Source: Chryseobacterium geocarposphaerae (GTDB lineage: Bacteria; Bacteroidota; Bacteroidia; Flavobacteriales; Weeksellaceae). From it: 64,000 nucleotides of DNA. The stretch lies in assembly GCF_002797535.1 (NCBI RefSeq), contig NZ_PGFD01000001.1, positions 2,480,001-2,544,000 on the forward strand, given 5' to 3'. Below are positions 1 through 9,002 of this stretch, piece by piece (the stretch's first letter is position 1; each line of letters opens with the position of its first letter). Both the position numbers and the translations under genes were made by a program. The notes under the pieces were generated by a model. That model had not been told where the DNA came from and searched no databases. It saw only the letters and a program-made list of their open reading frames with translations.

Positions 1-20
1 TTTATTTATATTATTAGAAA

Positions 21-854
21 TTATTTCTTTGGAGCAATATCCATAAGCTTCATAAACTCATCAAGCTTAGGCATAATGATAATTTCAGTTCTTCTGTTTT
101 CCGCTCTTCCGGAAACACTCATATTAGTTGCTTTAGGGTTATATTCAGAACGACCACCTGCTGTAATCCTCGCCGGATCAACTCCAAACTGAGTCTGCAA
201 GATTTTAGCCACTGCAGTCCCTCTCAACGCAGAAAGATCCCAGTTATCTCTTGGTAAATTGGCAGAGCTTAATGGAGCATTATCCGTATTACCTTCAATC
301 AATACTGAATATTTATCATAATCGTTGATCACTTTAGCTACTTTACCTAAAACTTCCTGAGCTGCAGGAAGGATATTATAATCTCCTGTTTTATACAACA
401 TCTTGTCGGAAAGGGAAATCATTACGACACCTTTCAATACTTTTACCTGTACATCATCATCTGCTACATTATCAAGAGATCTTTTTAATTTGTTTGATAA
501 TGCTAAATTTAAACTGTCATTTTTAGCATTGCTAGAAATTAACTGTTTGATATAAGAGTTAGAAGCATTGATTTCTCCTACCAATTTATCAATATTTGCT
601 GAACTCTTACCTGTATTGGACAGACAAGCATCCAAAGATGATTTTAAAGCATCATGCTGACTTTTCAACAAATTATTTTCTCCTGACAAAGCAGAATTTT
701 GAGACTTTAAATCCTGAATCTCACGTTGTCTTTCTCCAATATTTTCAATACATTGTTTGTAATTGGAACTCAAAGCTTCATACTGCTTTTTACTGACGCA
801 AGATGTCAATCCCAACACCATTGCAGAAACTGCTAAAATTTTAAAAATCTTCAT
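21..854 (-). CDS. OmpA/MotB-family peptidoglycan-binding lipoprotein
   Basis: A 277-residue envelope protein that probably anchors the outer membrane to peptidoglycan. A lipoprotein signal ends at Cys19 (context GLTSC). Residues about 22-125 are rich in Lys, Glu, Gln, Ser and Leu and look like a coiled-coil spacer. Residues about 150-262 are an OmpA C-terminal domain: the GNTDNAP loop at 188-194, NWDLSALRG at 204-212 with the Asp and Arg expected to hold diaminopimelate, and NRRTEI at 253-258. It is transcribed away from tilS from a short divergent intergenic region, where a minus-strand TACCTTTG box lies at 877-884. There is no beta-barrel domain, so it is an OmpA-like lipoprotein rather than a porin. 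The domain call is firm; the exact physiological role is inferred. Confidence 0.9.
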   Translation of the reverse strand: MKIFKILAVSAMVLGLTSCVSKKQYEALSSNYKQCIENIGERQREIQDLKSQNSALSGENNLLKSQHDALKSSLDACLSNTGKSSANIDKLVGEINASNSYIKQLISSNAKNDSLNLALSNKLKRSLDNVADDDVQVKVLKGVVMISLSDKMLYKTGDYNILPAAQEVLGKVAKVINDYDKYSVLIEGNTDNAPLSSANLPRDNWDLSALRGTAVAKILQTQFGVDPARITAGGRSEYNPKATNMSVSGRAENRRTEIIIMPKLDEFMKLMDIAPKK

Positions 855-890
855 AAATAATCATTTTTAGACGAGTCAAAGGTAGGAAAA

Positions 891-920
891 TTGAATTGAA
901 TTATAAGGATTATCTTTGCC
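891..920 (+). promoter_or_regulatory. Bacteroidota-type promoter upstream of tilS
   Basis: A TTG at 891-893 and a TATCTTTGC box at 911-919 match the -33/-7 pattern of Bacteroidota housekeeping promoters (TTTG, then TAnnTTTG after about 19 nt). The spacing here is close to that. Transcription would begin a few bases downstream and give a leader of roughly 20 nt before the tilS start. The assignment rests on pattern only. Confidence 0.55.
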
Positions 921-944
921 TAAAAGAAATTCCCTATCTAAATT

Positions 945-2270
945 TTGAAAAAACCGGACTTAAAAAAAGAATTAGAAAATCTTGTTAATCTACCCCAAAA
1001 TCACACTTATCTTCTGGCAGTGAGCGGAGGTGTTGACTCTATGGTTTTAGCACACCTGTTCAATCAGTTGCGAGATTCAGGTTTTGAGTTCCAGATTGCT
1101 CATATCAACTATCATCTCCGGGGCGAAGACTCTAATCTTGACCAGAAAGTCGTTTCTGACTTTTGCCAAAAGAACCTCATTAAATTTCATGTATATGACG
1201 TTTCAGAGAAAGATCAAAAACCGCAAAATTCTATTCAGCTCTGGGCCAGAGAATTGAGATATAGCTTCTTTAAAAAGATTCAAGAGAAGGAAAATTTGGA
1301 TTTTCTGGTTACTGCCCATCACCTGAATGATCAGTTGGAAACGTTTATTATTAATCTTTCCAAAGCAGCAGGAATTAACGGACTGAGCGGAATTCCTTCG
1401 AACGAAAATAATATTCTCCGGCCTCTTTTACATTTCACAAAAGAAGAGATCTATGAATTTGCAAAAGAGAATAATATTGAGTACCGCGAAGATCTTTCTA
1501 ATAAAAAAAGTGACTATTTAAGAAATAAAATCCGCCTGGAAATCACGCCTAAATTACTAGAGACCAACGATCATTTTTTAGAGAACTTCAAAAAAAGTAT
1601 TACTTATTTAAATCAGACAAAAGATTTTGTCCAGGAACAGATTAAAACAATAGAAGAAAGCCTGACAATATTTAACAATAGCTATAAAATTATATCAAAA
1701 GACAGACTCAGTCTGCAAAGTGATTTTGTAAAGTTTGAGATTTTAAAAAAATATGGTTTTGATTCAGAAGAAATACCTAAAATTTTTACCGCTGAAAACG
1801 GAAGTTCTTTTTTTTCAAAAAACTATCAATTGATTGTTACCCGTGATGAATTGATCTTAAAACAAAAAACAGAAGGCCAAAATGCTCCATTGGATGAAGA
1901 AATTCTCCTGATAGAAAAATTTGACTTTTCCCAAAACCAAATGATCATTAATCTCGAAGATGTTATTGAAGAGATTGAAGAAATCAATAAAAACATCGAA
2001 TGGGAATTTGATGCTGAAAAACTACACTTCCCATTGCGATTGCGAAGACAAAAAGATGGTGACGAGTTTTATCCTGCCGGATTTTTGGGGAAAAAGAAAG
2101 TTTCTAAGTTTTTTAGGGACGAAAAATTATCTATTTTAGCGAGGCAAAAAATTTGGGTTCTTGTAGATGGAGAAAATTCTATCCTTGGAATTATCCCCTT
2201 GAGACAAGACCGACGAAATGCAAAGGATGAGAATACCCATAAAATTCTCAAAATTATTAATGAAAAGTAA
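945..2270 (+). CDS. tilS: tRNA(Ile)-lysidine synthase TilS
   Basis: Converts the wobble cytidine of the CAU anticodon of tRNA-Ile to lysidine using ATP and lysine, so the tRNA reads AUA. The N-terminal PP-loop ATPase motif SGGVDS is at residues 27-32, with a following HINYHLRGEDS segment and a TAHHLNDQLET segment typical of TilS. The C-terminal TilS_C domain covers about residues 360-440 (for example RRQKDGDEFYPAGF). The 441-residue length is normal. The start codon is TTG; no ATG lies near the N-terminus in this frame, and the promoter box ends about 25 nt upstream. The dsbD-like gene begins right at its stop codon, so the two are likely co-transcribed. Confidence 0.95.
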   Translation: MKKPDLKKELENLVNLPQNHTYLLAVSGGVDSMVLAHLFNQLRDSGFEFQIAHINYHLRGEDSNLDQKVVSDFCQKNLIKFHVYDVSEKDQKPQNSIQLWARELRYSFFKKIQEKENLDFLVTAHHLNDQLETFIINLSKAAGINGLSGIPSNENNILRPLLHFTKEEIYEFAKENNIEYREDLSNKKSDYLRNKIRLEITPKLLETNDHFLENFKKSITYLNQTKDFVQEQIKTIEESLTIFNNSYKIISKDRLSLQSDFVKFEILKKYGFDSEEIPKIFTAENGSSFFSKNYQLIVTRDELILKQKTEGQNAPLDEEILLIEKFDFSQNQMIINLEDVIEEIEEINKNIEWEFDAEKLHFPLRLRRQKDGDEFYPAGFLGKKKVSKFFRDEKLSILARQKIWVLVDGENSILGIIPLRQDRRNAKDENTHKILKIINEK

Positions 2271-2271
2271 G

Positions 2272-4341
2272 ATGAAATTTAGAAACTGGTTTTTATTAGT
2301 TCTGTTATTTTTAGCAACAGGAATTAATGCACAAATCAAAAATCCTGTAAAGTTTAAGTTTACCATCAACGATCTGGGAAACAACCAATACGAAGCCGTT
2401 TTGAATGCCACCATGGAAAGCGGATGGCATATTTATTCCAAAGATATCCCGGAAGACACCGGAATTCCAACGGAATACAAAGTTTCCGGAAAAAACATTG
2501 AACTGATTGGAAAATTTACCGAAGTCGGAAAAAAACATGAAGAATTTTCGGAAGCTTTCGGAGGGACTATTATTTTTTATTCCAATACTGCAGGCTTCAA
2601 ACAAAAATTTAAATTAAAAGACGGAACAAAGCCGGGCGATGTGGTTGCAGAAATCACTTATCAAACCTGCGACGACAGAGTTTGTCTGGCTCCGAATACA
2701 TTAGAATTCAATAAACAGGTGACTCCAACAGGAGCAACTGAAGAAGCTGCCACCGAAGAAAAAACTGAGCCAGCAAAGGATTCTGTAAAAACGGTTGAAA
2801 CAGTCGTAGAAAAACCTGCTAAAGGAGAAGTTACCATAGCAGAAACCTCAAAACTGGATCCAAAACAGTTAAAAATAGAATCGATTGATTTTGAAAAACC
2901 TTTGACTGATTGCGGAACGGGTTCTACAAAAATTGAAGAAAATTATTGGACGTACTTATTCTTAGGTTTCATCGGAGGACTAATTGCGTTGTTAACACCA
3001 TGTGTTTTCCCAATGATCCCATTAACCGTTTCTTTCTTTACGAAAGGCAGCAAAAACAAAGCAAAAGGAAAAAGAGACGCGTTGATCTATGGATTTTTCA
3101 TTCTTTTAATCTTTGTATTATTAAGTGTTCCATTCCATATTATTGACGGAATTGCAGGAAATATCTTCAATGAAATTTCTACAAGTGTTTGGCTGAATAT
3201 TGCATTCTTTATCATATTCATTTTCTTCGCAGGAAGTTTCTTCGGATATTACGATATTACATTACCAAGTTCAATTGCCAACAAATCTTCAAAAGCTGAA
3301 GAAGCAGGAGGAATTATCGGAATCTTCTTTATGGCTTTAACATTGGTTATTGTTTCTTTCTCTTGTACGGGTCCAATTTTAGGAAGCTTATTAGGAAGCG
3401 CAGTAACAGGTTCTGCAAACGTTCCGATGTTATTGACATTTGCTCTGGCAGGTTTCGGTTTAGCTTGGGCAATCATTTTCGGATTATTAGCCTTATTTCC
3501 TCAGGCATTACAAAGTCTTCCAAAATCAGGAGGCTGGATGAATACGGTGAAAGTAGTATTGGGGTTTGTAGAACTGGCTTTGGCATTGAAATTCTTATCA
3601 AAAGCTGATTTGGTTTCTAAAACTTTCTTACTAAAAAGAGAACTTTTCATTGCGATCTGGATTGTTATTGCTCTAGGATTAGCATTATATCTATTCGGAT
3701 TAATCAGATTTCCGCATGATGATAAAAAACCTAAAATTTCTATCACCAGAAAAATTCTTGGAGCTTTAGGATTCGGATTTGTAATCTATTTAGTTCAGGG
3801 ATTAATTCCTTCGGAACGCCCGAAACTGCAATTATTAAGTGGAATTCTACCTCCATTGAATATTAGTTATTTCCATGACGAAAAAGACGGAATTTTGGGA
3901 ATGCATCCTGAACATGACTTCTTCAAAGCAGTAGAAATAGCAAAAAAAGAAGACAAACCTATCTTAATTGATTTTACCGGCTATGGCTGTGAAAACTGTA
4001 GAAAAATGGAGGAATTCGTGTGGAGCGAAGCAGATATTTTACCGATTCTTCAGAACGATGTTGTTTTAGCCTCTCTATATGTTGATGATAAAGAAGAGCT
4101 TCCGGAGGACCAGAAAACAAAAATTGATCTCGGAGACGGGCAGGTAAAAAAGGTAAAAACGATCGGTGACAGATGGAGCTTGTTCCAACAAGTAAACTTT
4201 AATAACAATTCTCAGCCCCACTATGTTCTAGTGACTCCGGACGGAAAAGTAATCAATACTCCGGTCTCAGGATATATGCCAAAAGAAGATTTTAAAAAGT
4301 TCTTGGAATGTGGAGTCAATTATTATAAAAAGAATAAATAA
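2272..4341 (+). CDS. DsbD-family thiol:disulfide interchange protein
   Basis: Inner-membrane reductase that carries electrons from cytoplasmic thioredoxin to periplasmic thiols. From the chosen ATG (689 residues) it starts with a signal peptide ending near GINAQ. It then has a periplasmic N-terminal domain with Cys133 and Cys138 (TCDDRVC), and a central multi-pass membrane domain with Cys244 (TPCVFPMIP) and Cys365 (SCTGP), the two redox cysteines of DsbD. A C-terminal thioredoxin-like domain carries GCENC (Cys573/Cys576). All three redox centres are intact. The start at 2272 sits one base after the tilS stop; an in-frame ATG at 2260 overlaps tilS and is the alternative. A terminator hairpin follows at 4361. 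Confidence 0.92.
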   Translation: MKFRNWFLLVLLFLATGINAQIKNPVKFKFTINDLGNNQYEAVLNATMESGWHIYSKDIPEDTGIPTEYKVSGKNIELIGKFTEVGKKHEEFSEAFGGTIIFYSNTAGFKQKFKLKDGTKPGDVVAEITYQTCDDRVCLAPNTLEFNKQVTPTGATEEAATEEKTEPAKDSVKTVETVVEKPAKGEVTIAETSKLDPKQLKIESIDFEKPLTDCGTGSTKIEENYWTYLFLGFIGGLIALLTPCVFPMIPLTVSFFTKGSKNKAKGKRDALIYGFFILLIFVLLSVPFHIIDGIAGNIFNEISTSVWLNIAFFIIFIFFAGSFFGYYDITLPSSIANKSSKAEEAGGIIGIFFMALTLVIVSFSCTGPILGSLLGSAVTGSANVPMLLTFALAGFGLAWAIIFGLLALFPQALQSLPKSGGWMNTVKVVLGFVELALALKFLSKADLVSKTFLLKRELFIAIWIVIALGLALYLFGLIRFPHDDKKPKISITRKILGALGFGFVIYLVQGLIPSERPKLQLLSGILPPLNISYFHDEKDGILGMHPEHDFFKAVEIAKKEDKPILIDFTGYGCENCRKMEEFVWSEADILPILQNDVVLASLYVDDKEELPEDQKTKIDLGDGQVKKVKTIGDRWSLFQQVNFNNNSQPHYVLVTPDGKVINTPVSGYMPKEDFKKFLECGVNYYKKNK

Positions 4342-4360
4342 AAAATTCAAAATATTATAG

Positions 4361-4392
4361 AAACTCATGTCGAAAGGCATGAGTTTTTTTGT
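4361..4392 (+). terminator. Rho-independent terminator after the dsbD-like gene
   Basis: Inverted repeat AAACTCATG / CATGAGTTT around an 8-nt loop, followed by a T run. It closes the tilS-dsbD unit. Confidence 0.8.
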
Positions 4393-4471
4393 CGTCTCCG
4401 ATCCTCTCTTTTTATATTCTCAAATTAATTTTATCTATATTTGAATAATCAACAACACGATACACAATATT

Positions 4472-6049
4472 ATGAAATATAAATTTATTTTCTTATCCAT
4501 TCTTATCCATTATGGAATTACCACATATTCCCAATCTTCCATTCCGGGTATTGAGTGGCAGAAATCTTTTGGAGGATCTGCTTCCGAAATTGCGAAATCT
4601 ATTGTACAAACTCCGGATGGAGGATACATCACTACAGGATTTTCAAAATCTTCCGACGGAAACGCAACCATAAACCATGGAGATAATGATTTCTGGGTAG
4701 TGAAAATGAGTGCTACAGGAACTCTTGAGTGGCAAAAAGCTCTTGGCGGTTCTGGTGATGATCAGGCAAACTCAATCTGCACCACCTCAGATGGAGGATA
4801 TGTTATCGCAGGATATACCACCTCATCCAATGGTGACATCACCTTGAATCAAGGATATGCAGATTACTGGATTATAAAACTGAATGCACTTGGAAATATA
4901 GAATGGCAGAAAACCTATGGAGGTCAAAATCAAGACATGGCAACCTCCGTAAAGCAAACTACTGATGGCGGATATATTGTAGGGGGACATTCAAGTTCAA
5001 ACAGCGGAAACGTCACTGGAAATCATGGCTCATATACATACGATTATTGGGTCATAAAATTAGACTCTTTAGGAAATCTACAATGGCAAAAAGCTCTTGG
5101 CGGATCTGGTGAAGAATTTGCTTATGATATTAAGCAAACTACTGACGGAGGATATATTATTGCTGGAGAAACCAGCTCTCAAAGCAGCGGAGATATTTCT
5201 GGCACTTATTTAGGGGTAAAAGATTCCTGGATAGTAAAGCTGGGAACTACAGGTAGTATTATTTGGGAAAAACGTTTCGGAGGTATAGGAACCGATATTA
5301 CCTATTCCGTAGCACAAACTTCAGATGGAGGCTATATAGCATCCGGTACAACGACTTCAAATATCGGAAACAGTACTTACAACGGACAAGGAGATTTTTG
5401 GATCATAAAACTCGACACAGCAGGAAATCTGCAGTGGCAAAATGCGATGGGCAGCCTTAGCTATGACCAAGCGTATTCTGTAACCCAAACTCCGGACGGA
5501 AATTTTGTCGCAGCAGGATACATTTCTTCGAATACCGGAATTGTTGAACCCGGACTCCCAACGGGTACAAACTTTTGGATTGTAAAACTAGACAATACAG
5601 GAAATCTGTTATGGAACAAAGTCTTAGGCGGAGACGGACATGAGACAGCATGGAGCATTATTTCAACTACAGATGGAGGTTTAGCCGCCGCAGGAAATTC
5701 AAGTACGAACCCAGACACCGGAGATGTTACCGGAAATCACGGCCAATCGGATTTTTGGATTGTAAAACTAAGCGGATCTAAAGAATCATTAGGAATCACC
5801 GAGAGTAACACACCAGAAAAGCCACAAATATATCCCAATCCCGCAAAAGATATTGTACACATCAACCATCTTCCAAAAGAAAGCACGGTGACTATTTTTG
5901 ACGCTGCAGGAAGAAAAATTTTCAGTAAAAAATATTCTGAGCCAAACATTTCCATTAATACCTCCGCATTTGCAAACGGAATGTACATTCTTCAGATTGA
6001 CGGTGCAGAAAAAAATATTGTTTCTGAAAAACTAATCATCAAGAAATAA
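4472..6049 (+). CDS. T9SS type A secreted protein with seven propeller-like repeats
   Basis: A 525-residue exported protein of unknown substrate. After a signal peptide (about residues 1-20) come seven repeats of about 57 residues, each built on W-Q-K-x-x-G-G, a D-G-G-Y-I-x-x-G core and a closing D-F-W-I-V-K-L (about residues 28-440). Seven such repeats suggest one seven-bladed beta-propeller. The C-terminal 80 residues (YPNPAKD, then a GMYILQI strand and a basic end, LIIKK) are a type A T9SS sorting domain, so the protein should cross the outer membrane and be released or attached to the surface. A TATATTTG box at 4436-4443 is a likely -7 element, and a terminator follows. The repeat count and sorting domain are read directly; function is unknown. 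Confidence 0.85.
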   Translation: MKYKFIFLSILIHYGITTYSQSSIPGIEWQKSFGGSASEIAKSIVQTPDGGYITTGFSKSSDGNATINHGDNDFWVVKMSATGTLEWQKALGGSGDDQANSICTTSDGGYVIAGYTTSSNGDITLNQGYADYWIIKLNALGNIEWQKTYGGQNQDMATSVKQTTDGGYIVGGHSSSNSGNVTGNHGSYTYDYWVIKLDSLGNLQWQKALGGSGEEFAYDIKQTTDGGYIIAGETSSQSSGDISGTYLGVKDSWIVKLGTTGSIIWEKRFGGIGTDITYSVAQTSDGGYIASGTTTSNIGNSTYNGQGDFWIIKLDTAGNLQWQNAMGSLSYDQAYSVTQTPDGNFVAAGYISSNTGIVEPGLPTGTNFWIVKLDNTGNLLWNKVLGGDGHETAWSIISTTDGGLAAAGNSSTNPDTGDVTGNHGQSDFWIVKLSGSKESLGITESNTPEKPQIYPNPAKDIVHINHLPKESTVTIFDAAGRKIFSKKYSEPNISINTSAFANGMYILQIDGAEKNIVSEKLIIKK

Positions 6050-6069
6050 CCCACTCTTAAAATATTATA

Positions 6070-6106
6070 AAACCTTATGAAAACAAAATTATCATAAGGT
6101 TTTTTC
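6070..6106 (+). terminator. Rho-independent terminator after the propeller gene
   Basis: AAACCTTATGA / TCATAAGGTTT hairpin with an 11-nt loop and a T run. Confidence 0.8.
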
Positions 6107-6240
6107 ATTTCAAAATTCAATAAAATTAAAATTTAGCAATCAATTCCATAAATTAGGTATAAACTTTGTATAGGTTCAAAAAGAAAGATACGAAAGTGTC
6201 ATTTTTTTATCAACATCGTTTAACTATTAAAAAAATTATT

Positions 6241-6771
6241 ATGGCTGAAGTAATTGCACAAGAGAAATCAGGAGGAAGCAAGCAAAGAAAAAAACTGATC
6301 AGAGTTGACATGACTCCTATGGTGGATTTAGGATTTTTATTGATCACCTTTTTTATGTTTACCACCAATTTTACAAAACCTAACGTGATGGATTTAGGAT
6401 TGCCTGCAAAAGATCACAAACCAAATCCAAAAATCGATGATATAGTAATTGATCAAAAAAATCAGATTACTTTCATTTTAGGAAAAGACAATCGAGTTTT
6501 TTATCATCAAAATACAGCTGAAGATTTAAATTCAAATAATTTAAAGGAAACTAATTTTAGCGGAATCAACATTTCTAAAGTTATTTCAGAAGCCTATAAT
6601 CGCGCACCTTCAAAAGAAAAATTTACAATTATTGTAAAACCCACAGATGATGCAAACTATAAAAATTTTGTAGACGTTCTTGACAATATCGCCATCTCCA
6701 ACAAAGAACAATACGGAATCACCGATATTAAACCTTGGGAAAAGAAAGTTTACGAAGAATTAACAAAATAA
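6241..6771 (+). CDS. ExbD/TolR-family biopolymer transport protein
   Basis: Component of a proton-driven ExbB-ExbD type motor that energises outer-membrane transport through TonB-like partners. The 176-residue protein has a short basic cytoplasmic N-terminus and then the ExbD signature: Asp23 in VDMTPMVD and Asp29 at the start of a single transmembrane helix (about residues 28-44). A periplasmic domain follows. The ATG at 6241 was chosen because it gives the usual short N-terminus; a longer reading from a TTG at 6166 adds about 25 unconserved residues. No exbB or tonB lies nearby, so this copy is an orphan within the window. Confidence 0.87.
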   Translation: MAEVIAQEKSGGSKQRKKLIRVDMTPMVDLGFLLITFFMFTTNFTKPNVMDLGLPAKDHKPNPKIDDIVIDQKNQITFILGKDNRVFYHQNTAEDLNSNNLKETNFSGINISKVISEAYNRAPSKEKFTIIVKPTDDANYKNFVDVLDNIAISNKEQYGITDIKPWEKKVYEELTK

Positions 6772-6777
6772 AATAAG

Positions 6778-6807
6778 AAGGGCATTTTTACAATGCTCTT
6801 TTTTTTG
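6778..6807 (+). terminator. Rho-independent terminator after exbD
   Basis: AAGGGCATT / AATGCTCTT stem with one G-T pair, a 5-nt loop and a long T run. Confidence 0.75.
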
Positions 6808-6833
6808 TTTACATTTGAGTATAATTTTATTTA

Positions 6834-7343
6834 ATGAAAAATTTTTTAGTCGCAATCATTGTCTCTGCTTTACTTATTTCATGTTCTAAAAAAGAAGTCA
6901 CCCCCTCTTCAGTTCAAACAGACAGCACAAAAATCATTGATTCAATCAATGCTGTGCGAACAAAAATAAATGACAGCATCCGAAGTAAGAATTCATTTAA
7001 AGATTTCAGCGGAGATCATAAATTCACGCATAATTTAATTAAAAACGCAGGAACTATTCATTTTAAGAAAATTGATGGCGAAAGCGATCATTATACAGTT
7101 TCAGGCTTTATAAAATCTGGGAAAAATTCAGTCGATATAAAAGGCTTTATGGCCGTTGTTTCCAATAAACATATGAACTTCACCGGAGAAATCACCCAAA
7201 GCATTTCTGAAAATGATAACGGGAAACCTTACACCAGAAAAGGGACAAAAACTTTTGCCTCTAAAGATGGCGGAAAAACTTATCGACTTCAGGACATGGT
7301 AAATGGTTCGGGATTTGTAGACTATATAGACATTCATTTTTAA
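6834..7343 (+). CDS. Small lipoprotein of unknown function
   Basis: 169 residues. A lipoprotein signal ends at Cys17 (ALLISC), followed by SKKEV and a Ser/Thr-rich linker. The rest (about 60-169) has alternating hydrophobic and polar residues with several Gly-Lys turns, as expected for a small beta-rich domain. It ends 9 nt before the alpha/beta hydrolase start, so the two and the next lipoprotein gene probably form one transcript. I do not recognise the family. Confidence 0.75.
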   Translation: MKNFLVAIIVSALLISCSKKEVTPSSVQTDSTKIIDSINAVRTKINDSIRSKNSFKDFSGDHKFTHNLIKNAGTIHFKKIDGESDHYTVSGFIKSGKNSVDIKGFMAVVSNKHMNFTGEITQSISENDNGKPYTRKGTKTFASKDGGKTYRLQDMVNGSGFVDYIDIHF

Positions 7344-7352
7344 TTTTTGAAT

Positions 7353-8135
7353 ATGCTTAATTTTGAAAGAAAAGGAAACGGAAAAGAAACATTAGTCCTA
7401 CTCCACGGATTTATGGAAAACATTTCAATATGGCATGAAATGGAATCTCATCTTTCTGAACATTTCTCATTATTAAAAATAGACCTTCCGGGACATGGCC
7501 AATCAGAAATTATAGCTGAAGTTCAAACCATGGAAATCATGGCTGAAGAAGTAAAAAAAGTACTGGATAAACTCAGCTTAACTAAAGTTCATTTACTCGG
7601 TCATTCAATGGGAGGCTATACTTCCCTGGCTTTTGCAGAAAAATATCCCGAATTCCTTATAAGCTTAACTTTATTTTTCTCGACATACTTTCCTGATGAT
7701 GCAGAAAAAAAAGAACAACGCATAAAAAGCTACAGAATTATCAAGGATGCTTTTCCTCATTATGCCAGAGCCGGTGTACCCAATCTTTTTAATCCGAATG
7801 AAAGAGACATTCTGGAGGGGAAAATAGAAACGGCTTTAGAAATTGCTCTTTCCACAAATAATCTTGGAGCTCTAGCTTCGGTAAAAGGAATGGTAGAAAG
7901 AACCGATAAAAAACACGTTTTGGAAAGTCTGGATGCAAAAATTCTGGTGATAGCAGGAAAACATGACAATGCCGTAAAAACAGAAATCATGATTAAAAAT
8001 CTTCCCGACAGAACCAATATCAAATCTTACGTTCTGGATTGCGGACATAACGGACATTGGGAAAAGCCAAGTATTTGTGCTGAAATCATCAATACCGAAC
8101 TTCTTCACCACCTTCCAAAACATTTGATCCTTTAA
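7353..8135 (+). CDS. Alpha/beta-fold hydrolase
   Basis: 260 residues with the full alpha/beta hydrolase layout. The oxyanion segment LLHGFMEN lies near residue 20, the nucleophile elbow GHSMGG contains Ser85, an acid is expected in the AGKHDNAV segment, and the catalytic His is in DCGHNGHW near the C-terminus. It resembles the BioH/MenH-like esterase group, but the substrate cannot be told from sequence. The ATG at 7353 gives MLNFERKG; a TTG two codons upstream is possible. It lies between two lipoprotein genes with short gaps, which suggests an operon. Confidence 0.85.
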   Translation: MLNFERKGNGKETLVLLHGFMENISIWHEMESHLSEHFSLLKIDLPGHGQSEIIAEVQTMEIMAEEVKKVLDKLSLTKVHLLGHSMGGYTSLAFAEKYPEFLISLTLFFSTYFPDDAEKKEQRIKSYRIIKDAFPHYARAGVPNLFNPNERDILEGKIETALEIALSTNNLGALASVKGMVERTDKKHVLESLDAKILVIAGKHDNAVKTEIMIKNLPDRTNIKSYVLDCGHNGHWEKPSICAEIINTELLHHLPKHLIL

Positions 8136-8144
8136 AAAATTTTT

Positions 8145-8963
8145 ATGAGAATTTGGATTTCATCACTACTGCTTCTTGCAGTAATCAGCTGTAAAAAAGA
8201 AGCTGAAACTTCTAAAAATACAACTTCAAAAGACTCTGTTTCTATGACAGAAACTCAAAAGGACAGCCTTAAAGCTGGCCAGAACAAACAAATTTTTAAT
8301 TTCGTAACAGAACTTTGTGACAACAAAGGTCAGTATGATGCCAATAAATATTCTAGGGAAGAAATTGAAGGCACATACAAACTTTGGTTTGAATACAGCA
8401 GTTTATTATTGAGTAAGCCATCCGTTTTTAAGCCTGAAACATTACAGGAAGTAAGAAGAGATAAAGATAAAATTTTAGCAAAACTGGATAAAGATTTTGC
8501 AGAAAAGAAAAAAGCACTTGAGAATTTAAAAGTGGTTAACGATCCCTATTGGCAGAATATTAAATCACAAAAAATCCAGGAACTCATTCAGGAATATGAA
8601 TTTGATAAAACTGAAATTACAGCATTTTCCGATCCATCAATATTACTGAACAGCAAATTTTCCAAAAATTGCGAAAACTTTGTAAGAGCGCTTAATTCTG
8701 ATGAAGATGTAATGATTGATGAATGGAGAAAACTGAGACTGCAGATGAGCAAAAAGAATGGCAGTCCTGAAAAAATTATGGATGAGTTTGAAAACAACCT
8801 GCATGCTCAAAACAGAAATGAGTATGCCATTGTAGATCTTATTACTTTTGGCTGGGGAAATTGTGCCAATAATAATATCAAAAGAATAGAGCATGATGAA
8901 AAAATGGCGAAGGCATTCAACTCTTTATTCATCAAGATTGAGCAACAATGTGACGAGCCTTAA
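8145..8963 (+). CDS. Lipoprotein of unknown function
   Basis: 272 residues. The signal ends in a lipobox at Cys16 (AVISC) followed by KKEAE. The mature part is highly charged and largely helical in appearance, with many Lys/Glu heptad-like stretches around residues 90-200 and two or three cysteines (including NCEN and GNCANN). I recognise no domain. It starts 9 nt after the hydrolase and belongs to the same likely transcript. Confidence 0.75.
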   Translation: MRIWISSLLLLAVISCKKEAETSKNTTSKDSVSMTETQKDSLKAGQNKQIFNFVTELCDNKGQYDANKYSREEIEGTYKLWFEYSSLLLSKPSVFKPETLQEVRRDKDKILAKLDKDFAEKKKALENLKVVNDPYWQNIKSQKIQELIQEYEFDKTEITAFSDPSILLNSKFSKNCENFVRALNSDEDVMIDEWRKLRLQMSKKNGSPEKIMDEFENNLHAQNRNEYAIVDLITFGWGNCANNNIKRIEHDEKMAKAFNSLFIKIEQQCDEP

Positions 8964-9002
8964 AAAGCATAAATAAAATTACTAAAATTTAATCCCAGAT
9001 CA

